A DNA stretch of 64,000 nucleotides from Petasospora fabianii (GCA_022641835.1 CP048716.1:124001-188000); one strand, 5' to 3'. Counted from the stretch's first letter, positions 50,224 through 61,235 are shown. Notes: generated from the letters alone by a model not told the origin. Program-made: numbers and translations.

Positions 50224-53200
50224 TCAGTGAGCGTTGCCAAGCGACCCCGTGGTAGTAGGCCGTGACTTGGCCTTCTTCTCCGATCCTTGAGCTGGAACAT
50301 TGATATTACTGGTGATCTCAGCCAATGGTCTTTTGACGCCCTTGTCTTGGGCAGGAGGAGTCATAATGTCTTCAGTGACCCCCTCACGTAGATTGATGTC
50401 AAGATTGTGAATTCTCATGATTTCTTCACGAGAGAGAGCATGAGGCAAGTCTGTTTCAATAAGAATCTGCTGTCTTTCTGGAGGAGTGGATTTGTCCTCA
50501 TTATAGGAGACATTGGACACAAAGTCCTCAAGGTTGTTGATGTTGACACTTGTAGCATCCGCAAATGATTTGATAAACTGTCTTTGCTTCTGGACATGCG
50601 TGTCAACAAGCTGTGGTTTGGTCTCAACAATACCCCTTCCAAGGCTCTCCAAGGCATCAGAAATTGACGCTAGTGACTGTTTGATCCTCAAAGTAGCCTC
50701 ACCAAGCTGAGATGTTGTGAAATTGTGATTCTCTTCGTTGAGACTCTTTAGGCTCGCTGTGAAATCGCTGAGTGTAACCATCTTGCTTCGAAAAGAGGCT
50801 GTGGATTTAGCAATTGCATCGTTATGAGATGCACCGAAGTCAGTCATAGCATTGGATATACCACCAAGTTTCTCAACAATAGCATTGTCTTTGAGTTGGT
50901 CAATATTTCTTACCATGCTAGTTGTCTTCTGGGAAAGATCGTGCTTAAAACTCTGTTGCGAGTTCACCCAACTGTCTCTTACAAATGCGTCAAACTTTTT
51001 ACCAGAATTTATCTGCTTGTTTGCAATAGATGAAGCAGAAGAGGAAGTCCCTTGTAGGAGGCTGGAGAGGCGTGCAAGTCGTTCCGTCTCATGCTCAGAG
51101 ATTGCCGATGATATGACTTCCAAAAGTTTTTGTTTTTCCGAGTTTGATCGTGTGGCCTCCATGATTTCAAACTCCTTAATCTTGGCTGCTTCCTCAGAAA
51201 GTTGAGACATGCATTTCTTTTGGTACTCCAAAAGCTGCTTCGATAATGTGACAATTTCATCTGTTTGAGCACCGATCTGATTTTGCACTGCTGTGAAAGT
51301 CTCAGCAATATCCTTTTGGTGACTCGTGAGTGCATCTTTCAGCTCAGTCTCAGTACAGGATACAGATTTAAGGATGTGATTGGTTGCAGTACTCGTACTG
51401 GCCCTCAAGGCGTCCAAGTTGTGTACAATTGCTTCTGTAACTTCTGCTTTGACGGCCTCGATTCCATCAATGGAATTGTTCATGCCTTTTGAGCGCTCAA
51501 AAATGTCAGTAACAGCAGTCTGGATTTTTATTCCAATATCTTCAGAAACTGTGTTGATGTCTGTACATCTCTTAGTGATTTTCTGCTGTTGTGACCTCAC
51601 CATAGCTTCGAAGTTGTGTGTTAAATCCTCACCAAAAACGAAGTTGTCACGAGCCAGCCTCGATACATCACCGGCTATCGTTCGAGTCTGGCAGAGCACA
51701 GAGGATTTAGAATCATCCAAAATGACTTTATTATCATTGTTAATCTGTTGTCTCTTCTCAATCACGACGTGAAGTTCGTCTCTGGAGCAAACAACATCAT
51801 TGAGAGTTTCCGCGAGCTGTCTGTAGAGCGTTGACAGCTTGTTTGACACCTCTTCACGATCCTCCGACACATACTTCTCCAATTTTAGTTCACAAGACGT
51901 TCTGTACAAGTTATCCTTAATTTGCTCGAGTTCACGACTGAGGACATTTCTCTCCTCCTGAAGGTTGTTGATGTTATCTTCCAACCCACTTAGCCTCTCC
52001 AGCTGGCCCTCGAAATCAACTTTCAGTTTCCTCAGCTGCTCCTCAAGAACATTAATACGAAGTTTCTGCTCCTCGACAAGGATTCGACGACTCTCGCTCT
52101 CAGCTGTGATTTTCTCCATGTTCTCTTCAGTGACATAGATTCCGTTACGGTTCCTAGTGGCGTTCAAGTCATTTCTTAGCCTCTCAATCTCTTCGACGTA
52201 TTCCCTGATGAGCATCTTTTTCGACATGCTTTGATTAACCTGTGGCTTGTTTTTAATGCTTTTCGCTCTATTGGCATACTCCAATGTACTCACTGTCTCA
52301 TCAAGAGAAACCTTTGCTGGTGATACTGTAGCAATGATGCATGTCTTTGTTTGACCACCAAGGGAGTCCTGTAACAATCTCGTCAACTTGGATTCTCTGT
52401 ACGGTATATGTGGTGATTGGTCAACGAGTGCATTGATCACTCTTCCCAAAGTCAAAAGACTTTGATTGATCATACCGGCTTCGCGAGCTCTTTTGTTCTC
52501 AGCACCTGATCTGTTAATGTTTTCAGAACCAGCCAAATCGACGAGATTCAACTTCCCGATTTTTAAGTACTCTTCGCCAGAGATTGGATCAATTTCCTTT
52601 ATGTGAACAGTGATTGTGAAGACACTGTGAGATCTCGATGATATATCATTGCATTTGGTGGCGGCAACTTGACGATTGTAGGATCCTTGTGATAAGACCT
52701 TCATACCCTCGGCAGCACTTTTGATGAAGATTTCCTCCATACCCTGAACAACGATAGACTTTTTGTTAGGATCTTCGAATATTCTCACCTTGCGCTCTTC
52801 CGACTCATTGGTTAGCAGCAAATCTTTCAACTCTTCATTGTACAATTCGATGAATGAGACCTTGACGGAAAACTCCGATTTCTTCTCCAAGCTGCGGAAA
52901 AGATCGACAAGTGTTCTAGGAATAATTCCTGCGTTCTCAGAAAGCCTATTACCAGACATTTGAATGTCACCACTCATGGTATATGTCTTACCAGTACCAG
53001 TCTGGCCGTATGCAAAGACGGTACAGTTGTATCCTTGCAACATCTCCTCTAACACCCCCTTAGCAATACCGTCGTACACCATCTCTTGATCACTCTCAGC
53101 ACCAAAGACCTTATCAAATGTGTATGTCTTATTACTAACAGCCATTGGCCCCGTCTGAAGGACAACCTCCTTTCCGTTGTGACCCATCGTGGAAACCACT

Positions 53201-53472
53201 ACACCGCTATTCTCCTTGATTTCACGGTCGTTTCTTGAGCGGCACCGAACATATACAGAGATGTTACTCTCCTCCGATAGTGCATTCGTGATACGTGAGT
53301 TAGATGACTGTGTCTTTTGGGCATATGTTGACTTGCTTGGGGAAGATGTGGCGAGGGAAGCTCTAGCGGCCTTCCCGTTAGGTGTACACTTCAACTTTGG
53401 AATGGATGACTGAGGCACTAAGGAAGCGCGCTGTCCCAGTGATTTGATAGGTCTCTTATCATTGCTAGACAT
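50224..53472 (-). CDS. KIP1: Kinesin-5 (BimC), spindle motor
   Basis: 1,082 residues. Motor domain about 70-425: VYVRCRSRN, P-loop GQTGTGKT (156-163), NDISSRSHSVF (switch I), NLVDLAGSEN (switch II), then neck and long coiled coil. The C-terminus has the kinesin-5 tail with MTPPAQDKGVKRPL, a BimC-like box with the CDK-site Thr-Pro. Kinesin-5 tetramers slide antiparallel microtubules apart to build the spindle. Baker's yeast has Cin8 and Kip1; Cin8 has a long insertion in loop 8 that is absent here (QGSYNRQVAATKCND is of normal size), so Kip1 is preferred, though this may be the only kinesin-5 of the species. Divergent from TGS1, 263 bp. Confidence 0.9.
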   Translation of the reverse strand: MSSNDKRPIKSLGQRASLVPQSSIPKLKCTPNGKAARASLATSSPSKSTYAQKTQSSNSRITNALSEESNISVYVRCRSRNDREIKENSGVVVSTMGHNGKEVVLQTGPMAVSNKTYTFDKVFGAESDQEMVYDGIAKGVLEEMLQGYNCTVFAYGQTGTGKTYTMSGDIQMSGNRLSENAGIIPRTLVDLFRSLEKKSEFSVKVSFIELYNEELKDLLLTNESEERKVRIFEDPNKKSIVVQGMEEIFIKSAAEGMKVLSQGSYNRQVAATKCNDISSRSHSVFTITVHIKEIDPISGEEYLKIGKLNLVDLAGSENINRSGAENKRAREAGMINQSLLTLGRVINALVDQSPHIPYRESKLTRLLQDSLGGQTKTCIIATVSPAKVSLDETVSTLEYANRAKSIKNKPQVNQSMSKKMLIREYVEEIERLRNDLNATRNRNGIYVTEENMEKITAESESRRILVEEQKLRINVLEEQLRKLKVDFEGQLERLSGLEDNINNLQEERNVLSRELEQIKDNLYRTSCELKLEKYVSEDREEVSNKLSTLYRQLAETLNDVVCSRDELHVVIEKRQQINNDNKVILDDSKSSVLCQTRTIAGDVSRLARDNFVFGEDLTHNFEAMVRSQQQKITKRCTDINTVSEDIGIKIQTAVTDIFERSKGMNNSIDGIEAVKAEVTEAIVHNLDALRASTSTATNHILKSVSCTETELKDALTSHQKDIAETFTAVQNQIGAQTDEIVTLSKQLLEYQKKCMSQLSEEAAKIKEFEIMEATRSNSEKQKLLEVISSAISEHETERLARLSSLLQGTSSSASSIANKQINSGKKFDAFVRDSWVNSQQSFKHDLSQKTTSMVRNIDQLKDNAIVEKLGGISNAMTDFGASHNDAIAKSTASFRSKMVTLSDFTASLKSLNEENHNFTTSQLGEATLRIKQSLASISDALESLGRGIVETKPQLVDTHVQKQRQFIKSFADATSVNINNLEDFVSNVSYNEDKSTPPERQQILIETDLPHALSREEIMRIHNLDINLREGVTEDIMTPPAQDKGVKRPLAEITSNINVPAQGSEKKAKSRPTTTGSLGNAH

Positions 53473-53735
53473 GGCAAGGACTGATACTGTGCAGCAGTCT
53501 CTAAAGTCTGCGTTGGGTTATGACGAAGGAGATCTGTGTGTGTGGTGTAATGACGGTAAGCCGCGTATCTCTTCTTTGTTTACGTTTGACGCGACCCCAG
53601 ATCCCCATGACAACGCGATGTCCTGATGTCATAGTGACACGGAAAAATTGACATGAACTCTCTCATCGTAGAGCATTAGGCAATGAGATATGTTGTACAA
53701 GCTGCCTACTCTACCAGACTGACGAGCAAGGCATT

Positions 53736-55172
53736 ATGGCCTTGCTACAAGTAGGACATCCTGCTTCGCTGCCGAACAGAAAATGGCTTGATGACCACTG
53801 TGAAGAGTTCCAGTACGAGTATGGAAAGATTCCGAAGCAAATATTCAAGAGCATATCGAGGTATTGGGCGAAACGACATCTTCTCTTCAGTCGATTTGAT
53901 GAGGGCATTTACATGAATGAAGAGCTGTGGTACTCCGTGACGCCGGAAGCAATGGCCATATTCACAGCCAAGTTCATCAAAGCTTGTGATCCGTCAATAA
54001 GGTCAGTCCTCGATGTCTTCTGCGGTGGAGGAGGTAATTTGATCCAGTTTGCTCGTTTCTTTGACCGTGCATTTGGTGTTGAGTACAACGAGATAAACTT
54101 ATACTGTGCTGAACATAACTGTCAGGTTTATGGAGTTGAGGAAAAGACTAACTTGAAACTGGGAAGTTGGACAGATTTGGTCGGGTCACGATACTATCAT
54201 AGTCTGAAAGAGGAGATTGACTTTATCTTCTCTTCTCCACCCTGGGGAGGTCCCAGCTACAAAAAGCACCCAGTTTATGACTTAGAGACCGAACTTCAGC
54301 CCATGGGTCTTCGGGAGCTTTTGGAATCGTTTTTCGCCATCACCACCAACGTTGGACTCTTTCTTCCAAAAAACTCTTCATGGGATCAGCTTTCAGAGGT
54401 AACAAGAGATCTCTTGGGTGACGAAGCAAAGTGTAGGGTCATGTTTGTATACGACCAAGACCGATGTAAAGGAATTATGGCTTTTTGGGGGGAGGCATAT
54501 CAGGTGCAAGATTATGACTTTGATCAAGAGCTTGAAAAGATGCCATACTACTACATGTCGGAGAAAATGAGGTCAGAAATAGACGACCCAGACCAATCGA
54601 GATACCAAAATGAGCCCAAATCAATGACAGGAAGATACCCCGAGAGATCAGATGATGACAAGAATAATCAGAGGTATACAGCTGGTGATTACAGTGAGAA
54701 TTTTTACGATGATCAATCTGACCAAATAGAAGCACCCGGAGGTGAAGCCCCTAGGGCATGGTTTGACCCAACAGCACAACTTTGGTACTCCATTGACCCC
54801 CTCACTAGGGAAACTGTCTATGTCAGCGAGACTGCCTATCCCCCCCAGGGATATTTCTTGGAAATGAGCTTATGGCAAGGCACTGAGGATGACCTGCGGA
54901 CTGATTACTTGAAAGGGCAGGACGCTGTTAAAAAGGTCGATGCTACAACTGGGGCAGCCACCGATTCAAACACTTCTTCGGGCTCTGATCAGACATTTAC
55001 TGATGTGTACGATGATACTCATGATATGGTTGATCAGCTGGATTTATCTCCTCGTGGGGAAAACACAAAACATAATTTCCTACATCTCTCCGATGAAGAC
55101 TCCACTGATACGCCTGGCTCAGATGACGACGGTCCGCCCGAAGAATCGTCATCCAAGCTTCGCAAATACTAG
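53736..55172 (+). CDS. TGS1: Trimethylguanosine synthase with long C-terminal extension
   Basis: 478 residues, against 315 in baker's yeast. The N-terminal 260 residues are a complete Tgs1: YMNEELWYSVTPEAMA (60-75), AdoMet loop VLDVFCGGGGNLIQFA (91-106), and catalytic SPPWGGPSY (167-175) whose Trp stacks on the m7G cap. The enzyme adds two methyls to the m7G cap of snRNA, snoRNA and TLC1. The extra ~200 residues are acidic and disordered except for one W/Y-rich block (about 345-390, AWFDPTAQLWYSIDP ... GYFLEMSLWQGTEDD), which echoes LWYSVTP of the catalytic domain and could be a separate interaction module. Lies between two kinesin genes. Confidence 0.92.
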   Translation: MALLQVGHPASLPNRKWLDDHCEEFQYEYGKIPKQIFKSISRYWAKRHLLFSRFDEGIYMNEELWYSVTPEAMAIFTAKFIKACDPSIRSVLDVFCGGGGNLIQFARFFDRAFGVEYNEINLYCAEHNCQVYGVEEKTNLKLGSWTDLVGSRYYHSLKEEIDFIFSSPPWGGPSYKKHPVYDLETELQPMGLRELLESFFAITTNVGLFLPKNSSWDQLSEVTRDLLGDEAKCRVMFVYDQDRCKGIMAFWGEAYQVQDYDFDQELEKMPYYYMSEKMRSEIDDPDQSRYQNEPKSMTGRYPERSDDDKNNQRYTAGDYSENFYDDQSDQIEAPGGEAPRAWFDPTAQLWYSIDPLTRETVYVSETAYPPQGYFLEMSLWQGTEDDLRTDYLKGQDAVKKVDATTGAATDSNTSSGSDQTFTDVYDDTHDMVDQLDLSPRGENTKHNFLHLSDEDSTDTPGSDDDGPPEESSSKLRKY

Positions 55173-55289
55173 GCATTCAGTGAACAGACATTAATTAATC
55201 ATTCACATATATTTTATCTGTAGTGATCGTCGATAGTCGACATATTCATCCAATGAAAGTCGTCAAGTTATGAAGTGCCCGAGAAGTAT

Positions 55290-57248
55290 TTAAAACTTCG
55301 GCGGTGCTAGTTGTGTGTTCATGGTCATATCCAGATTTATCTCCTTCAAGGTTGGGTCACGCTTTCCTGTCTCCCTTCTAATCTCACTAGAGTGGATGGT
55401 ATGGATTAAACTGTCACGAACACGTTTCGTACTCTGAAGGGCCTTGATGATTCTCTCTTTGTTCTTCAGGTCGGACTTCAGCTGTAGGATCTCATCCTCT
55501 TGGTCCTTCAAAATAAGATCAACCTCGTTCTCATTGTTGACGGTTTTGCTAGGAGAAAAGCTCACGTCATGCTGAGCTGGTTGCGACTGTTTTCCATGGC
55601 CAGCAATTTCGTTCTTGAGCTGGTGCTCCAAATGAGAAATATATGACTTGTACTCATCAATCTCAGAGTACGTCTTCTTGAACAACTCTTCCACTTGAAG
55701 AATAAGCCTGGATCCATCATCGGAATCAGCACTCTTGGATAAGATCTGGTTCACGATGTCATTCTTCAGGACCATCTTTTGAGCGTTCTTCTCATCCATC
55801 ATCCGGTTCATGTGCTCAAGCCTCTCGCTCAATATACGATTCTCAGCAGACAACTCTTGCATCTGTTCCTTCACATCTTCTGATACGACGGAGGTATTCT
55901 CACTGGTATCCAGTGCCACCGTCGACTTTCTCTTCTTCAGATTCTCAATCTCAAGTTGCTGGCTCTGAACCTGCTTTTTCAACTTCTCAATGATCCTGTC
56001 CTTCTCAGTTGTTATATCAATCTCATGCTTACGAACATTAAGACTAATGTTCTTGGCACGTGCTGCAAATCTGACTGTATTGACAGTCTCAGCCAAAGCC
56101 GAGCTGCTTGTGTGAATGGTGCAAAGGACGGCCACAACTGACTCACCAGATAGCGCTGGTTGCAAAATTCGTGTAAGTTTGGAGTCCCTGTAGTTGATAT
56201 GCCCAGTACTCGTGGAAGATGATGAAAGCTTTACAATAACGCTTCCAAGTGCCAAGAGAGACTTGTTGATAAACGAACCCTCTTTTCTTCTTTCTTGTTG
56301 GCCAGTAGCTCTCTCAGATCCAGCCAAGTCACACAGTGAAAGCGTACTGAAAGTTTCGATTCCTGTGACAGTGTTTGTTGTGGCAATTCGTACAAGAACA
56401 ATAGCATGCGAACGGGAAGATCTTGCGTTGAAATCGGTCTCTCCAACTCTTCGGTTCATGTTACCCTTGTTGATTAAGTTGAGAACATCGGACTCGTTCT
56501 TGACAGTTTCTTCCATCAGGCCAATCACCTTGACACCATAATTTGGCACGTCCCTGATCTTGAGATCGGCAGAGCCGGATACTGATGAGCTTCTTAATTG
56601 ATCAACATTCAACAAATCGTAGATTCTCTCATTGTAGATCTCCAAGTAGGAGACCTTCAAGTCATACTTGTAAATGCTCTTGTCCGACGTGTCAATTCTG
56701 TTGAAAATTTCACTGATCGAGAGTGGAATCACACCAGGTTCATCATCGGTACCAGTCATCGAGTAGGTTTTACCGGAGCCTGTCATACCATAGGCAAAGA
56801 CTGTGGCATTGTAACCGTCCATTAGCGACTCAATTAATCCCTTGACACACTTCTCATAAACCTCCTGATTTGTACTTGTTGGCTGAAATACATGGTCAAA
56901 CCTGAACTCGCCCACTTCATTGTGCTGGATAGCTTCATCAGTCAAATACCAAGGATCCTTAAGGAATGTCTCGGATGGCTTGGCCCTGATAGCGACAGAT
57001 ATCGTGCCTGTGTATGGCTGTGATGATGTGGCGACCAACGAGGGTGTTGTTGGCCGTGAGGCTGATGAATACGACAGACTGCTTGACGGTCTTTCCCTAA
57101 CTGGTGTGAACGTTGGCCTTTCACCATAGCGAGAGCCGTAGCCTCTGCTTGCGCTGGATGGGGTTTGAGCTCGGGAAGATAAACTCGATACTGGCCTCAT
57201 TGATGGCGTTGCTGGTGTTCTCCGGGGAGTTTGGCTTCGGGAATACAT
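55290..57248 (-). CDS. KIP2: Kip2-type kinesin
   Basis: 652 residues. A Ser/Arg/Pro-rich N-terminal extension (about 80 residues, many RTP/SRAQTP sites) precedes the motor: ISVAIRAKP, P-loop GMTGSGKT (154-161), NARSSRSHAIV, LCDLAGSER, YRDSKLTRILQ. A coiled coil follows. The GMTGSGKT loop and basic Ser-rich N-terminus fit Kip2 (kinesin-7 group), which carries dynein and Bik1 to cytoplasmic microtubule plus ends; the N-terminal SP/TP sites fit the known cell-cycle phosphorylation of this region. Follows PEP4 on the same strand. Confidence 0.92.
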   Translation of the reverse strand: MYSRSQTPRRTPATPSMRPVSSLSSRAQTPSSASRGYGSRYGERPTFTPVRERPSSSLSYSSASRPTTPSLVATSSQPYTGTISVAIRAKPSETFLKDPWYLTDEAIQHNEVGEFRFDHVFQPTSTNQEVYEKCVKGLIESLMDGYNATVFAYGMTGSGKTYSMTGTDDEPGVIPLSISEIFNRIDTSDKSIYKYDLKVSYLEIYNERIYDLLNVDQLRSSSVSGSADLKIRDVPNYGVKVIGLMEETVKNESDVLNLINKGNMNRRVGETDFNARSSRSHAIVLVRIATTNTVTGIETFSTLSLCDLAGSERATGQQERRKEGSFINKSLLALGSVIVKLSSSSTSTGHINYRDSKLTRILQPALSGESVVAVLCTIHTSSSALAETVNTVRFAARAKNISLNVRKHEIDITTEKDRIIEKLKKQVQSQQLEIENLKKRKSTVALDTSENTSVVSEDVKEQMQELSAENRILSERLEHMNRMMDEKNAQKMVLKNDIVNQILSKSADSDDGSRLILQVEELFKKTYSEIDEYKSYISHLEHQLKNEIAGHGKQSQPAQHDVSFSPSKTVNNENEVDLILKDQEDEILQLKSDLKNKERIIKALQSTKRVRDSLIHTIHSSEIRRETGKRDPTLKEINLDMTMNTQLAPPKF

Positions 57249-57811
57249 TGCGAATATCGGAATATGATGGCTCGAATTTGAACTGCGCTGTGAAGTGTCT
57301 CCAGTCTGGGAATACTAGTCTCAATGTCTAGTTGGCATACCGCTCTTATTTTGTGATATGTCCCAATCGGTGCGAAATGTAAACAAGAGAAATCATTTAT
57401 CATGTACTGATGATTACGCGCGCGCGCGTTGTTGTGAGCACCAGGTGAACGATCGTACATATACTGACCGAGATTGTTCGCTCTCACTTGGCTCAATGGA
57501 GCCATTCTACAGATGTCGAATAATGATCAGTATGGTATCGGACGATATATAAAGTATAGCAGTACACAGTTAATCTTTCATCGAACTTCAAAAGCGACGA
57601 ATGGCTAGATATGCCTATCAATCAATAACAAGAGGTAATGTTATCGTCAACCGTGCAACAGACAAACAAAAAGATTAAGATGACATCTGGCTTTGATGTT
57701 TTCAGGTTTTTAATGAAGCAAGGAAAGATGGCAGAGAAGTGAAGGGTCAATCCCCGCGAGGTGCAGAAGACTGTGGTCATGGGCAAAAGGGTGACATCAT
57801 GTACCCAATGC
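57249..57811. other. KIP2 promoter / PEP4 3' spacer
   Basis: 563 bp. Contains the alternating run A(CG)6T at 57416-57429 about 170 bp before KIP2, and a TATATAAAG near 57546 in the opposite orientation. No gene. Confidence 0.55.
57416..57429. repeat. A(CG)6T alternating CG run
   Basis: ACGCGCGCGCGCGT, a perfect 14-bp palindrome of alternating purine-pyrimidine, a classic Z-DNA-prone sequence that also contains ACGCG cores like those of the MluI cell-cycle box. It sits about 170 bp upstream of the KIP2 ATG. Confidence 0.55.
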
Positions 57812-59020
<1,209 letters not shown>

Positions 59021-59190
59021 TTACAGTATGAATTTTAATGCGAGGGTAGAACGAGCGGTAAAATCAGTAGAGGGAGTGTAGTTATCCTCAATTGCAGTGT
59101 CCTCTGAGTTTCTTTGCGAGCTCAGATGTGCTGTCGAGGTTGTATGGTAAGGACAAAAGCTCCTTTGTGGCAGGGTGTGTGGGGAGGGCA

Positions 59191-59195
59191 AGGGG
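59191..59195 (-). promoter_or_regulatory. STRE-like AGGGG upstream of PEP4
   Basis: AGGGG on the plus strand (CCCCT on the gene strand), 180 bp before the PEP4 ATG. This is the Msn2/Msn4 stress element; vacuolar proteases are induced by starvation and stress. A single 5-mer is weak evidence. Confidence 0.3.
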
Positions 59196-59298
59196 CTGGG
59201 TCTTGATAAGCCGAAGGTGGCGATGCGCGAACTTGCTATCCAGCCCCCCGAGTGCTCGGAGACCCTGTTAGGGCCACGACTTTTACCACATGGGTGGC

Positions 59299-59304
59299 AA
59301 AAAA
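59299..59304 (-). terminator. Pol III terminator of tRNA-Met
   Basis: Six A on the plus strand give T6 on the transcribed strand, beginning 6 nt past the tRNA 3' end. This is a standard RNA polymerase III stop. Confidence 0.85.
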
Positions 59305-59310
59305 TTGAAT

Positions 59311-59382
59311 GCTTCGCGGCAGGTTCGAACTGTCGACCTTCAGATTATGAGACTGACGCTCTACCGACTGAGCTAGCGAAGC
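59311..59382 (-). tRNA. tRNA-Met (CAU), elongator
   Basis: 72 nt, no intron. Acceptor stem GCTTCGC/GCGAAGC is perfect; D arm GCTC AGTCGGTA GAGC; anticodon loop CTCATAA with anticodon CAT; T loop TTCGAAC. The stem is not the A1-U72 initiator type, so it is the elongator Met tRNA. Minor mismatches are T31-T39 and one A-C in the T stem. The A box (TAGCTCAGTCGG) and B box (GTTCGAACC) are intact. Confidence 0.95.
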
Positions 59383-59952
59383 CAGACAATGTCAAGTGAA
59401 GTTCCATTATTTTACTGACAGTCTAGAGAAGGGTACGACTTATCAAATTAGCATGCTGAGAGCCTAGAAATGATTTCACCAGCTTTTATACTATTTCTTT
59501 TGGGACTTTGAATGGGCTTGCGTCTTTTATGCAGGTTTAATTTGTTCATCGCGATCGATATCATTGCCACGTACTGAATGGTACAACGAATAGCTCTTTT
59601 GACTCAACAAACTTCAAAATCTCTTACACTTTTATGGATAGACATGTTTTCTTATTTTAGGTAATCTGCATTGATGAGAACGTGCGATGATAAATAATCA
59701 ATATAATTTTATGTAATTTTCTTCGTAATTTTTCAGCCCTACTTCCGGGATGCCAGGTCACTTCTCTAACTCTAATCACAACGGCAGTCGCAAGCTTGTC
59801 GACATAACGATAAATGTCAGCTACATTCCGAATCGTAAACCATTCGTGTTATTCAATAAACAAAGTTCCCATAAATAAAAGATGTATCAGAGATACCCCA
59901 AAAGTCAATAAGTAAAACCAAACTCCAAGAAATTGTTATCAGCATGAAAAGG
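59383..59952. other. AT-rich spacer right of tRNA-Met
   Basis: 570 bp, strongly AT-rich from about 59640 to 59740 and again near 59860, with the 3' flank of the small gene at its right end. It could hold a replication origin, as AT-rich tRNA-adjacent spacers sometimes do, but I see no clear consensus. No gene. Confidence 0.4.
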
Positions 59953-60240
59953 TTAGAAGTTCACCCTATTGTTAGGTGTCGTCTTCATGATCTTCTTAAC
60001 CTCTACCTCCTCAATGACAGCAGGGTCAGAAGTGCTTCCAGATCTGGAGAGCATACCCAAACCTTCACCAGAGCTGGCACTGCTGGTAGAAGATGATCTT
60101 CTGCTCTTCGAGTATGGCACATAAACCTCAGTACCGTCAATGGTTTGGACATACTTCCCCGTGTTTGGCATGGAGCGGGAGTAAGTCGATGAGTTGGTGG
60201 TATTCATCATCTTGAGATACTTGTCAAAGATTCCGGACAT
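59953..60240 (-). CDS. Small Ser-rich protein, probably stress-induced
   Basis: 95 residues, MSGIFDKYLKMMNTTNSSTY at the start, then GKYVQTIDGTEVYVPYSKS, a Ser cluster (RRSSSTSSASSGEG) and a charged end (EEVEVKKIMKTTPNNRVNF). Not recognised with confidence. The ATG has a TATA box 128 bp upstream and an STRE near 60351, and codons are biased, so I believe it is real. The size, the MSxF start and the xNxVN ending recall small stationary-phase proteins such as Spg4, but that comparison is weak. Confidence 0.65.
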   Translation of the reverse strand: MSGIFDKYLKMMNTTNSSTYSRSMPNTGKYVQTIDGTEVYVPYSKSRRSSSTSSASSGEGLGMLSRSGSTSDPAVIEEVEVKKIMKTTPNNRVNF

Positions 60241-60350
60241 TGTTGTATGATAGTTTTTGCTCGGTGGTAGTAGTTTGTGCTTGTTTGAGTGTATGTAAAT
60301 TGAACTCGAAACTTGCTTGGTTTAAGAGAGGTAAGGAGGGATGGTGAAAG

Positions 60351-60374
60351 AGGGGATCATGGTCGACCTTTATA
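60351..60374 (-). promoter_or_regulatory. TATA box and STRE of small gene
   Basis: On the minus strand TATAAAG (60368-60374) lies 128 bp upstream of the ATG at 60240, with CCCCT (AGGGG at 60351-60355), an Msn2/4 stress element, next to it. TATA plus STRE is the standard build of inducible stress genes in yeasts. Confidence 0.5.
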
Positions 60375-61211
60375 CCCGATGTTAGACGTCGATGGTGGAC
60401 ACCACACACTGTGATTCTTCTGCATGATAAGCATTACGAAAGGTCTGTGTGGCGACCGGTGGTGACACAATGTGACTGTGTAGCGTGCGCGACAAGTTCT
60501 GGATTCGAAGAGCAAACGAGGAGGGGAAGATCTAGGAGGCGCAGAAGCACCAAAGAGCTTATCAGGGGAGTCAGAGTAGGGAGTCAACAGCAGAAAGTCG
60601 GATTGATACGGCCCAGATCTAGACTTTTATGATTTGTGATGTTGGAACTTGATAACATGCAAGCTGTGAGCACTATGATCGTACTGAGAGACGCTCCATA
60701 AGGAATGGTGTCATCCGACGAGCTCCTCTCTTGACAGGTACTTCCTCATCCGCCGCGCAAAATCTGGGGAAGATATGTCAGCGGCGCCCTCCCCTCTCCG
60801 CCATCACGCTTCGCTGACTCCGCATGGTGTGTCATTGGCCACGGCCTTTTGAGGCAACGCTGTAAGCTTTCGCTCTGACTCCCTGGACATGAGGTGGGCT
60901 CACGTGCTGTCGAACGGGTTACAAAGCTCCACACTCCACTGTCTTCTGTGGAGAAAGCGAAGCGGGGAATCGGACGATGGTTATGCGCGACCTTACAGCA
61001 CAGCAAGGCAGTTGCAACCGTCATATGACTAAACAAGCTGGTAGAAGTTTGAGAGGTGGTGAGACATGTTTGTAGTTGGCATGTAGACAGATAAATTTTG
61101 CCAAAAACGAAGCTAAAAAAAAAGAAGTGCGGTGAAGTAAATCAAAATGGTTTTTCAAATTGTAGGCTGACCATAGTAGAATTATGAAGTTCATTTCTAC
61201 AAAACTAATCC

Positions 61212-61235
61212 TTAAAATCTTAAAATCTTAAAATC
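61212..61235 (+). repeat. Triple TTAAAATC tandem repeat
   Basis: Three perfect 8-bp copies in an AT-rich background. Probably simple slippage. Confidence 0.6.

Noticed and set aside
59293-59301. GGTGGCAAA, the Rpn4 proteasome element
   Set aside because: It overlaps the tRNA-Met terminator and is not near a proteasome gene; taken as chance, though it lies about 280 bp upstream of PEP4.
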